Both the position numbers and the translations under genes were made by a program. Positions 1-7,369 of a DNA stretch of 34,301 nt are shown here, piece after piece. The notes beneath the pieces were generated by a model that saw only the letters and a list, made by a program, of their open reading frames with translations, was not told the origin of the DNA and ran no database searches. Every line of letters starts with the position of its first letter. Position 1 is the stretch's first letter. Source of the DNA: an uncultured Spirochaeta sp. (GTDB lineage Bacteria; Spirochaetota; Spirochaetia; DSM-27196; Alkalispirochaetaceae); assembly GCA_913030605.1 (NCBI GenBank), contig CAJWEZ010000048.1:1-34301 (forward strand), in the 5' to 3' direction.

Positions 1-62
1 AAGATGCAAAGCTGGTAATCAAAGCCAACTGATTCTTTCATCCTCTTATTAAGGATATACAA

Positions 63-100
63 AAAAATCCCCCGGACGCGACTGCATTCGGGGGATTTTT
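63..100 (-). terminator. Rho-independent terminator downstream of the alpha-galactosidase gene
   Basis: A perfect 12-bp inverted repeat has arms at 63-74 (AAAAATCCCCCG) and 89-100 (CGGGGGATTTTT) with a 14-nt loop. Because both arms carry an A/T tract, it can act on either strand. It lies 23 bp beyond the melA stop codon and so ends melA transcription on the minus strand. It could also end a gene entering from the left edge. I see no convincing gene in 1-62, which is A+T-rich compared with the rest of the window. Confidence 0.9.
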
Positions 101-123
101 GTATTTTGGAATATGCTAGAAGC

Positions 124-1467
124 TTATTCGAAGTCAGGCATCATATCGCCGTGGGCTTCGATCATCTCGTCACACATGTCGCGGATCTCATCGAGGGTGA
201 GTTCGGCAGAGGTGTGCGGATCGAGCATTGCCGCGTGATAGATGTGCTCTTTCTTACGGGTAACAGCAGCTTCGATAGTCAACAGGTGAACGTTTATGTT
301 GGTACGGTTGAGAGCAGCCAGCTGCTCCGGCAGCGTGCCGACCTGGGTGCCCTGAATACCGTTTGAGTCAACAAGGCAGGGAACTTCGACAACCGCTTCG
401 TCCGGCAGGTTGGAGATCAGGCCGTAGTTCAATACGTTACCACCGATCTGGGCCGGTTTGTTAGTCATGATCGCGTCCATGATGACGGAGCCGTATTCAT
501 GGCTCTGCTCGTGTGTCAGGCATGGGTTTTCGAGCAGTTCTTTGCTCTGGTCTGCCCATTTTGCGATCTGGTTTACACAGCGGCGCGGATATTCATCCAG
601 CGGAATGTTGAATTCTTCGATCAGGTGCGGATACTGTTTCTTGATCCAGTATGGAGAGTACTCGGCATTGTGTTCGCTGGACTCGGTCATGTAGTAACCG
701 AAGTAGTCCATCAGGGCGAGACGGATAATGTTGCCGGACTTGTCTTCTTTTTTGGCTTTGCGCCATTCAGCGACTTTTTCTTTAGCGCGTTCGCGGATTT
801 CAGGATAGATGTCTTTGCCGTCCTGAGTGATTTCCAGCAGCCAACCCATGTGGTTGATACCGGCGATATAATCACGGACGCGGTTTTCATCATATTCCAT
901 ACCGAGGGTTTCGAGCAGGGATTTTGAGCAACCCTGAACCGAGTGGCAGAGACCGACGGTCTGAATCGGCGTGTGGTGCAGCAGTGCCCCGGTCACTATC
1001 GCCATGGGGTTGGTGTAGTTGAGAAAGAGCGCCCGCGGGGCCGCCTCCTCGAGTTCCGCGGCGATCTCCATGACCACGGGGATCGTGCGCAGCCCTCGGA
1101 AAATTCCACCGATTCCCAGGGTGTCGCCGATCGTCTGTCGCAGGCCGTACTTCTTCGGGATCTCGAAATCCGCCACCGTCGCGGGACGATACCCGCCCAC
1201 CTGTATCGTATTGATCACGACGTCGGCGCCGGCGAGTGCCTCCCGCCGTCGCTCCGTGCCGTGGTGGGTGGACACCGTCGCCCGCCCATCGTTGTAGCGC
1301 CCGTTGAGGGCATCCACCACCAGCCGGCTCTCCTCCAGTCGAACGCCGTCGATGTCGTACAGGGCGATGCTGAGATCCGCCGGCACGCGGGGATCGACAA
1401 ACAGGTCGCCGACGATATTTTTCACAAAGACGGTGCTCCCGGCACCGACAAAGGCGATTCGGACCAT
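124..1467 (-). CDS. melA: GH4 alpha-galactosidase (MelA type)
   Basis: This 447-aa protein matches NAD- and Mn-dependent family 4 glycosidases that hydrolyse melibiose-type alpha-galactosides in the cytoplasm. Visible family motifs are the N-terminal Rossmann stretch FVGAGSTVFVKN, the block GLRQTIGDTLG near residue 109, NYTNP (150-154), the metal-binding LCHSVQG (C174, H175), GINHM (H206), TESSEHNAEY and the C-terminal VYHAAM-like segment. Length and motif order resemble E. coli MelA (about 450 aa). The ATG at 1467 was chosen because a strong GAGGAGGG ribosome site lies just upstream; an in-frame extension to 1527 would run through the likely operator. It is divergent from an AraC-type regulator and followed by a strong terminator, so it is probably monocistronic. 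Base composition is mosaic: codons for roughly residues 1-150 are about 70% G+C, while the rest is nearer 43-53%. Amino-acid content also shifts from Arg/Ala-rich to Lys/Asn/Glu-rich. Confidence 0.93.
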   Translation of the reverse strand: MVRIAFVGAGSTVFVKNIVGDLFVDPRVPADLSIALYDIDGVRLEESRLVVDALNGRYNDGRATVSTHHGTERRREALAGADVVINTIQVGGYRPATVADFEIPKKYGLRQTIGDTLGIGGIFRGLRTIPVVMEIAAELEEAAPRALFLNYTNPMAIVTGALLHHTPIQTVGLCHSVQGCSKSLLETLGMEYDENRVRDYIAGINHMGWLLEITQDGKDIYPEIRERAKEKVAEWRKAKKEDKSGNIIRLALMDYFGYYMTESSEHNAEYSPYWIKKQYPHLIEEFNIPLDEYPRRCVNQIAKWADQSKELLENPCLTHEQSHEYGSVIMDAIMTNKPAQIGGNVLNYGLISNLPDEAVVEVPCLVDSNGIQGTQVGTLPEQLAALNRTNINVHLLTIEAAVTRKKEHIYHAAMLDPHTSAELTLDEIRDMCDEMIEAHGDMMPDFE

Positions 1468-1488
1468 GCTGGTTTCCCTCCTCGTGGG

Positions 1489-1528
1489 CGTGTCGTGCGT
1501 CGTTTCATATGAACCGTATACCGACACG
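1489..1528. promoter_or_regulatory. 40-bp interrupted palindrome, candidate operator
   Basis: Two concentric inverted repeats share the centre 1508.5. The outer arms are CGTGTCG (1489-1495) and CGACACG (1522-1528). The inner core is the perfect palindrome TTCATATGAA (1504-1513), flanked by a further CG/CG pair (1501-1502 with 1515-1516). It lies 22-61 bp upstream of the melA start codon and about 80 bp before the AraC-family gene, which suits a regulator controlling both. AraC proteins usually bind direct rather than inverted repeats, so a LacI-type or other dimeric factor is also possible. Confidence 0.6.
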
Positions 1529-1593
1529 TTGGCGTTGTGTATGGCAAAATGTAACGGGAAACGCGCATTCCACCCCGCAAGTCTGTCCTGGTA

Positions 1594-1599
1594 TATAGT
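1594..1599 (+). promoter_or_regulatory. -10 element of the AraC-family gene
   Basis: TATAGT ends 8 nt before the ATG at 1608, which places transcription initiation at or next to the start codon. There is no Shine-Dalgarno-like purine run before that ATG, consistent with a leaderless mRNA. No good -35 hexamer is seen 16-18 bp upstream (CACCCC lies at 17 bp), so an activator may be needed. Confidence 0.5.
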
Positions 1600-1607
1600 T
1601 TTGTCAC

Positions 1608-2507
1608 ATGATCGAGCTCGTTGCGCAGCTTTCCGACGACGTCATCCTCCCCGGCATCCTGCCACTGTATCCGGTGTACCTTGGCCACGAGCAATGTGAA
1701 CCGGGCCACGAGTACGGTCGGGTCCGGGACAGTTATCTGATTCACTACGTTGCCGCCGGTTGTGGCGAGTTCCATACCCGGCATACCGACGTGACGTTGC
1801 CGGCGGGGCACGCATTCCTGGTTCGACCGGGGCAGGAGCACTGGTACCGCGCCGACACACGAGACCCCTGGGAGTACTGGTGGGTCGGCTTTCGCGGGCC
1901 GCCACCGGATGCTCTGGCGCGACTGCTCGGCCGGGCCCGGGTTCCGGAGGTGGTCCGGCCGCCAATCGAGCAGACGGGATCACTGCTGCGAGCGCAGCGG
2001 CGACTCTGGGAGCTGGTCGCCGCCGAACGGCCCGCGGCGCCTCTGGTGCACGTTGAGGCGTTGCTGGCGGTACTTCGGCCGCTTCTCGTGAACGACGTGG
2101 GCGGGTCGACCGCCGCCGCCACGGAAACGACCGGGGGTGCGGTTTCCGGGGGAGCGACGGCAGGGGGGATTGCGGTCGGCGATTCTGACCAGGCGTGGCG
2201 GCGGGTGCTCGCGTTTCTGGAGGCCCACTCTGCGGAGCCGATCGGTGTTGAGACTGTGTGTCGGGCGGTGGGTGTCAGTCGGACGCAGCTCCACCGGCTG
2301 TGTCGACGACACGTGGGGCATTCGGCCAAGGAGGAGCTCACGCGGCGTCGGATGGCCCGGGCGGCGGATCTCCTGCGGTCGGAAGACTGGCCGATCGCCC
2401 GAATTGCCGCGTTGACCGGCTACCGGGAGTACCAGACCTTCGCGCGGCAGTTCCGGGCGTTCCACGGACTCACCCCCCGGGACTACCGCCGGAAAAGAGC
2501 GCAATGA
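1608..2507 (+). CDS. AraC-family transcriptional regulator
   Basis: The 299-aa protein has the layout of AraC/XylS sugar regulators. The N-terminal half has a cupin-like sensor domain (residues about 15-95) with EPGHEYGRVRDSYLIHYV and LPAGHAFLVRPGQEHWYRAD, then an EYWWVGFRGP stretch typical of MsmR/RhaR-like members. A Gly/Ala/Thr-rich linker runs at about 163-192. The C-terminal DNA-binding domain has two helix-turn-helices, at about 213-236 (VETVCRAVGVSRTQLHRLCR) and 260-291, the latter ending in the family signature with FARQFRAFHGLTPRDYR. It is divergent from the alpha-galactosidase gene, so it most likely controls that gene in response to an alpha-galactoside. The last 38 bp overlap the 3' end of the convergent helicase gene. 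The ligand is not identifiable from sequence. The low-complexity linker is longer than usual. Confidence 0.92.
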   Translation: MIELVAQLSDDVILPGILPLYPVYLGHEQCEPGHEYGRVRDSYLIHYVAAGCGEFHTRHTDVTLPAGHAFLVRPGQEHWYRADTRDPWEYWWVGFRGPPPDALARLLGRARVPEVVRPPIEQTGSLLRAQRRLWELVAAERPAAPLVHVEALLAVLRPLLVNDVGGSTAAATETTGGAVSGGATAGGIAVGDSDQAWRRVLAFLEAHSAEPIGVETVCRAVGVSRTQLHRLCRRHVGHSAKEELTRRRMARAADLLRSEDWPIARIAALTGYREYQTFARQFRAFHGLTPRDYRRKRAQ

Positions 2508-5500
2508 CGTCGTCGTCGCTGAGGGCGCCGATCGCGCGGGCATCGTCAGGGACGATCTCTTCAGCCAGGGCGCGCTTGCGTGCCTGGAGGCTGGCGATCC
2601 GCTCCTCCACGGTCCCGGCGGCGATGAACCGATAGGCTGTCACCGGCTTTGTTTGACCGATGCGGTGGCTCCGGTCTATCGCCTGCTGTTCAACCGCCGG
2701 GTTCCACCACGGGTCCATGAGGATGACGTAGTCGGCAGCGGTGAGGTTGATGCCCGTGCCGCCGGCGCGGAGGCTGATGAAGAACACCGGTGGACCCTCC
2801 GGGGCCTGGAAGCGGGCGATCTCGTCGCGGCGTTGCGCCGGGGAATGGCCGCCGTGGAGCAGACAGAAGGGAATCGCCTCCCGATCCGCCCATGCGGTCA
2901 GAATATTCAGGAGGGCCACAAACTGCGAGAAGATCAGCACGCGGTGGCCTTCATCGATCACCCGCGGCAGGAACTCCTGCAGTGCCTGGGTCTTGGCCGA
3001 CTCCCGCGCCGGGATGCGCAGGTCGTGCAGCCCGGGGATCGCGGTGTGTCGGGCGTCGGCCGGTGGAGAGTCGTCGTCAGGCGTCAGCAGGAGCCGCGGA
3101 TCCACCGCCGCCTGCCGCATCCGGGTGAGGCCCTCGAGAATCAGGAACAGGTGTTGGTTTCGCTTCCCCGACTCCATCGCTTCGCGGACTCGGCGCTCGT
3201 AGGTTGCCCTCACCCGCTCGTAGATCCGCGCCTGGGAGTCGGAAAGTGCGACGTAGAGCGGAATCTCGTCGCGCGCCGGCAGGTCGGTGGCCACGTCCGT
3301 CTTCCGACGCCGCAGAATCAGCGGCGAGAGCAGCTCTCGCAGGCTCGCCCGTCGCTCCGGGGACTCGTCGCGTTCCGCGGCCTCTGCAAATCGCCGGGTG
3401 AAGGCGGCCCGCGTTCCCAGAAGGCCGGGATTTAGCAGGTCCTCCACCGCGAAGAGCTCCAGGGACGTGTTTTCGACGGGGGTGCCGCTGAGAGCCACGC
3501 GCTGACCGGCCCGCGCGGCCACTCGACGGGCAGCCTGGTAGGTCCTGGTGCGGGCGTTCTTGATCGTCTGGATCTCGTCGAACACCAGGTAGCGCCAGTC
3601 GATCGTTTCCAGGCGGTCCACGTCTCGCATGAGGGTCTGGTAGCTGGTAACAAGCACGCGACAACGTTTCGATACCGGTCCCGGCTGCAGCAGTGCCGCC
3701 CGCCCGGGGCCGTGGTATACGACCGGTTCCAACGCCGGAGCGAAGGCGACCGTTTCGTGCTTCCAGTTCTCCAGCGTGCTGGGGGGTGCCACTACCAGCA
3801 CCGCCTGTCCTCCGGAGGAGAGCGTTCCCTCCGTGGCTCGAAGCTGCAATAGCGCCAGAAGCTGCACGGTCTTCCCGAGGCCCATGTCGTCCGCCAGGAG
3901 CGGGGCAAACCCGGCGGCGTCGCAGGCGACGAGCCAGGCGAGGCCTCGGCGCTGGTAGGGGCGCAGGGTGGTACCGAACCCCGGTGGTTCTCCGTGGTCC
4001 AGATCCGGCATCGCTGCGGCGAGGTCGCGCCACGCGGCTCGGAGCTCCCGGGCGCGGGCGGTGTGCCCGGCCAGGTCCGGCGACATGCGCACACCCGGTG
4101 CGGAAGCGAGCTCCTCCACGGTGCGAATGTCGTTGCGGTGGACGCGGAGTTCGCCGCGAAAAAGCTCCGGTACGCGCCGACGAAGATCTTCGAGGTCCGT
4201 GTGATTACGCAGCACCATGACGGTGTCGCGCGCCACCGCCTCCGCACCGTCGATATCAGCGGCGGCAACCTCTTCCTCGATGCCGTCGTCGCGGACCACG
4301 CGAAGGGTCATGCCGACGCCAAACCAGTCCTCACCGCTTCCGGTGACCCGCAGCGCCACGGTTACCGATGCCGCGCGGACGCGCCTGCCCTCCACGATGA
4401 GGGGCACGCCGGCGTCGAGCATCGGTTCGGCGATGCACGCGAGAATCTCCGGCACGTTGCCGTCGCAGACGATGCGACGGTCGTCGAACTCCCACGGCGA
4501 CACGGATTCCAGCAGGTTGAGGCACCGTTCCGTGAGTGCATCCATGTGCGCTCGCGCCGACCGGGTGTCACGGACCGCGACGTGGAGGACCGGTGGATCG
4601 CCATCCTCGACCCACGGAGCGGGTATGTTCTCGTCGCCGAGGGCGATCAACACCTCGCCGAAGTCGACATGGACCTCCGGCGTCGCCGGGATCACCGAAA
4701 CCTGAACCCGGTCCGGAGGGATCTGTACGTGAACCCTCACCGCCCGGTCGGTGGATCTGTCCGCCCCGGCAGACGATCCTTCCCCGGCGGAGATCCATTC
4801 CGCCGCCAGGGCCGCGGTTTCCGACCACGCAAAGGGACGCTGGATCGGCCCGGCGAGGGTGCGAAGCAGCGTCTGGATGCGAACGTCCGCGGTCCAAAGG
4901 GCGAGACCGGTCGTGAAATCGATCACCAGCGTGAGTTCGTCGCCGTGACACTGCTGGATTGAGGACGATCGGGGTTCGAAAACGCGACGTCTCTGCGTGG
5001 CCGCCGCGCCGCGCCAGCCGTCGTGGGTGTCGGCGCGCGGCTCGAGTTCCGACGGCTCCTGGATCGGCGAGATGCGAATCGCGTCGGCGGGGGCGTCGGT
5101 GGCCGAAGTCGTTCCGACAGGCGCGATCGTGAGCTCCGGGGCGAACAGAACGTCTTCCGCTGTAACGGTGAAGGGGCGAAAACGCACCACTACCTCGGCG
5201 AGCGGCGCATGGCGGACTCGACACAGCGGCGCGTCGCCGGGAGGGGGTCCTGGAGGGTCACCGTCGGTCCACGCCCTGATCCACAGGGGCGGAAGTTCCT
5301 GGCCGAGTTGCTCGCGAACGATGAGCGCCGACAGCGAGATCCGCCGGCCGGGTCGGCGGGCGAACGCGTCGAGGGCGTCGATCTCGCCTCGGGATCGCGC
5401 GACGCAGCTCCGGCCGGGGCGCCACGGGCTCAGGGCGCCGTCTGTGCCGTCGGTGCGCACGTAGCGGAGCATCGGGCGCACCGTGGGGGAGCCGTCTTCG

Positions 5501-5997
5501 GCGGCGAAGCTGTCCGCGTCCGCCTCCACGACGTACACCAGGCGATGAGAACCGGGTGCCGGGTCGGCTCCCGACGGCAGGAGGAGCACGTCGCGGCTGT
5601 GGTTGCGGCGGTAGTCGTCGGCTGCCGGCGACGCTGGCGCCGAGAGGATCCGCAGCCCCGGCGTGACGGGTGCCTCATTTCGCGCGAGGACGCCGCCGTC
5701 GGCGCCGGGACCGGAGTGCGGCAGACCGCGTTCCAGCGCCACCAGCAACACGGCGCCGATGTGCTTGCAGGCGGCGGGGTACGGACAGGTGCAGGTGGCG
5801 GTCAGGATCTGCCGGCCGACGACGGCGTGGACCGAGTAGGTGTGGAACCCGGACCCGCGAACCTCAGCGGAAATGACCCGGGTCCCGCCGGCGGGGATAA
5901 TGTCCAGGTTCAGGACACGATCGTCGTCGGCGTAGACCTGCGCCCGCTGCATGATCGTGTGGTTCGCGATGTAGGTGTCGATATCGTGGCGTGTCAT
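2470..5997 (-). CDS. SWIM zinc-finger SNF2-family helicase/translocase
   Basis: This 1175-aa protein is a SNF2-type double-stranded-DNA translocase. A SWIM zinc finger is visible near the N-terminus as CxCx5CxH (C69, C71, C77, H79). A long middle region (about 90-640) of unknown fold follows. The SNF2 ATPase core contains TLRPYQRRGLAWL, Walker A DDMGLGKT (about residue 700), DEIQ in the Walker B position (about 807) and LSGTPVENTSLEL. The C-terminal helicase lobe has VLIFSQF, LHGGH, SLRAGGTGINLTAADYVI and DRSHRIGQ. The ATG at 5997 has a GGAG ribosome site 5 nt upstream. An in-frame ATG at 6036 lies before the likely transcription start (a TATTCT at 6025-6030 on this strand) and lacks a ribosome site. 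The gene is divergent from an ERCC4-type nuclease, suggesting a shared role in DNA repair, recombination or defence; that role is inference. Confidence 0.92.
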   Translation of the reverse strand: MTRHDIDTYIANHTIMQRAQVYADDDRVLNLDIIPAGGTRVISAEVRGSGFHTYSVHAVVGRQILTATCTCPYPAACKHIGAVLLVALERGLPHSGPGADGGVLARNEAPVTPGLRILSAPASPAADDYRRNHSRDVLLLPSGADPAPGSHRLVYVVEADADSFAAEDGSPTVRPMLRYVRTDGTDGALSPWRPGRSCVARSRGEIDALDAFARRPGRRISLSALIVREQLGQELPPLWIRAWTDGDPPGPPPGDAPLCRVRHAPLAEVVVRFRPFTVTAEDVLFAPELTIAPVGTTSATDAPADAIRISPIQEPSELEPRADTHDGWRGAAATQRRRVFEPRSSSIQQCHGDELTLVIDFTTGLALWTADVRIQTLLRTLAGPIQRPFAWSETAALAAEWISAGEGSSAGADRSTDRAVRVHVQIPPDRVQVSVIPATPEVHVDFGEVLIALGDENIPAPWVEDGDPPVLHVAVRDTRSARAHMDALTERCLNLLESVSPWEFDDRRIVCDGNVPEILACIAEPMLDAGVPLIVEGRRVRAASVTVALRVTGSGEDWFGVGMTLRVVRDDGIEEEVAAADIDGAEAVARDTVMVLRNHTDLEDLRRRVPELFRGELRVHRNDIRTVEELASAPGVRMSPDLAGHTARARELRAAWRDLAAAMPDLDHGEPPGFGTTLRPYQRRGLAWLVACDAAGFAPLLADDMGLGKTVQLLALLQLRATEGTLSSGGQAVLVVAPPSTLENWKHETVAFAPALEPVVYHGPGRAALLQPGPVSKRCRVLVTSYQTLMRDVDRLETIDWRYLVFDEIQTIKNARTRTYQAARRVAARAGQRVALSGTPVENTSLELFAVEDLLNPGLLGTRAAFTRRFAEAAERDESPERRASLRELLSPLILRRRKTDVATDLPARDEIPLYVALSDSQARIYERVRATYERRVREAMESGKRNQHLFLILEGLTRMRQAAVDPRLLLTPDDDSPPADARHTAIPGLHDLRIPARESAKTQALQEFLPRVIDEGHRVLIFSQFVALLNILTAWADREAIPFCLLHGGHSPAQRRDEIARFQAPEGPPVFFISLRAGGTGINLTAADYVILMDPWWNPAVEQQAIDRSHRIGQTKPVTAYRFIAAGTVEERIASLQARKRALAEEIVPDDARAIGALSDDDVIALFSGGSPGG

Positions 5998-6110
5998 CGG
6001 CGCTCCGCGTCGTTCTGTCATACCAGAATACGGCACCCGTCGTCACGCCGCCGCTTGGATCTGCCCGGCGCTGGTGAGATCCTCCCGCAGTTTCCGCGGG
6101 GCGGGCGCCG

Positions 6111-6139
6111 TTGAACCCCTCGGGTGAGACCGATAGGAT
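6111..6139 (+). promoter_or_regulatory. Sigma70-type promoter of the ERCC4 nuclease gene
   Basis: TTGAAC (6111-6116), a 17-nt spacer and TAGGAT (6134-6139) form a fair -35/-10 pair. The -10 ends 6 nt before the GTG start at 6146, so transcription would begin essentially at the start codon. The weak AGGA in the same place could act as a ribosome site instead if transcription starts further upstream. Confidence 0.5.
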
Positions 6140-6145
6140 GATTCC

Positions 6146-7318
6146 GTGACGGAACCGCTGGGTTGGATACCGATCAATCCGGGTGTCGAACCGGACAATC
6201 TCTGGATCGTCTCGGCGACCGGGAATCCGCGTTTTCCCTACCGGATCGAGATTCGGCGCGGTGGCCGGCGAGAGGTGGTGCTGTGGGCGCAGGACCGCTG
6301 GCCGGGGGGTGGAAAACAGATTTTCTGCATCCGCGAGGGCGAGCCGGACGGGTCGTCGCAGGAATTCGAGGAACTGGAACGGGTGCGGATCGTGCACCTG
6401 GAGCGGGCCGGAAAGCAGTTGTCGGTGATCCTCGATCGGCCCACGCGCAAGCGCTGCAGTTTTCTGTTTCTCACGCGGCGGTACCGCAACAAACCCGGCA
6501 CCTACGAACAGATCTTTTTCCGCACCCAGCAGGGGATGCAGCAGCATCGCTCCGGCGCCCGGGTGGAGTTGAGCGGCCACGGCGCGTATCGGGTGGTGGT
6601 CGACAGTGCCGAACGCTATCCGTGGAGCTTCGGTGGCGTGCCGACGGAACGGCGGCAGCTTCCCGCGGGGGATTACGCCTGCGAGATCGACCACGAGCTG
6701 GTGGCGGTGGCGGAGCGCAAGACGTTTGAAAACCTCATGGGCGATATCGGGAAGATGCAGGTGCTTCACGCCAAGCTTGCGGACCTGGAGCGGTGGCGCC
6801 ACGCAGCCCTGGTCATCGAGGCGGAGTACCGCGATTTTCTGAATCCGAAGAAGCTGAACGGGTACTACTCGCCGGCACACCTTGCGCGTGTGCTCGGGGA
6901 GCTCCACGTGATCCATCCGGGCATCCAGATCGTGTACGCCGGGAGTCGAAAATCGGGGGAACAGTGGTGTCAGGGGTGGTTCGCGGCCAGGGCGCGGCTG
7001 CACCACCGCGACCGGCGGGATCTGCGCGACGGTACCGGAGGCGCCGCCGTCTCCGGGGCGACCGAACCGGGAGACCCGCCCACCGACGCGGGCGCCGTGG
7101 TCAGCGAGGCCGGTGACAGCGGTCAGGAGATCCGCGCCTGTATCCTGTCCTCGCCGCAACTGCCGCGGCCGTTCGCGTTTGGAGACCTGCGTCGGCGGTT
7201 TCCCGCGGTTGCCGATTCCCACATCCGGGCGGTGCTCAACGAGCTGCGACGCGCCGGGCGACTCACCACGAGCGGCCGGGGCCGCGGGACGCGCTGGCAC
7301 GTCTCCGGCGGGAGCTGA
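6146..7318 (+). CDS. ERCC4 (XPF/MUS81-type) nuclease domain protein
   Basis: The 390-aa protein contains a full ERCC4 nuclease signature. VVVDSAERYPWSF holds D153 and E156, LPAGDY holds D176, and VAVAERKTFENL holds the hallmark E190-R191-K192. This is the same order as the catalytic centre of XPF/MUS81 structure-specific endonucleases. Residues 1-140 form an N-terminal domain I cannot assign, rich in basic residues and beta-type segments. Residues about 300-325 are a low-complexity linker. The last about 65 residues look like a winged helix (FGDLRRRFPAVADSHIRAVL), perhaps for DNA binding. The GTG start at 6146 is the first sensible one; no in-frame ATG precedes the domain more convincingly. 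The gene is divergent from the SNF2 helicase with 148 bp between the starts. Substrate preference (fork, flap or junction) cannot be read from sequence. Confidence 0.85.
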   Translation: MTEPLGWIPINPGVEPDNLWIVSATGNPRFPYRIEIRRGGRREVVLWAQDRWPGGGKQIFCIREGEPDGSSQEFEELERVRIVHLERAGKQLSVILDRPTRKRCSFLFLTRRYRNKPGTYEQIFFRTQQGMQQHRSGARVELSGHGAYRVVVDSAERYPWSFGGVPTERRQLPAGDYACEIDHELVAVAERKTFENLMGDIGKMQVLHAKLADLERWRHAALVIEAEYRDFLNPKKLNGYYSPAHLARVLGELHVIHPGIQIVYAGSRKSGEQWCQGWFAARARLHHRDRRDLRDGTGGAAVSGATEPGDPPTDAGAVVSEAGDSGQEIRACILSSPQLPRPFAFGDLRRRFPAVADSHIRAVLNELRRAGRLTTSGRGRGTRWHVSGGS

Positions 7319-7369
7319 TCCGAACGAGGACGGCGTGTCGATCGCTGCCGGTCGTGGTGTCGAATGCCC

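Noticed and set aside
5998..6145. Shared operator between the helicase and nuclease genes
   Set aside because: I saw promoter-like elements for each gene but no convincing inverted or direct repeat that would indicate a common regulator.
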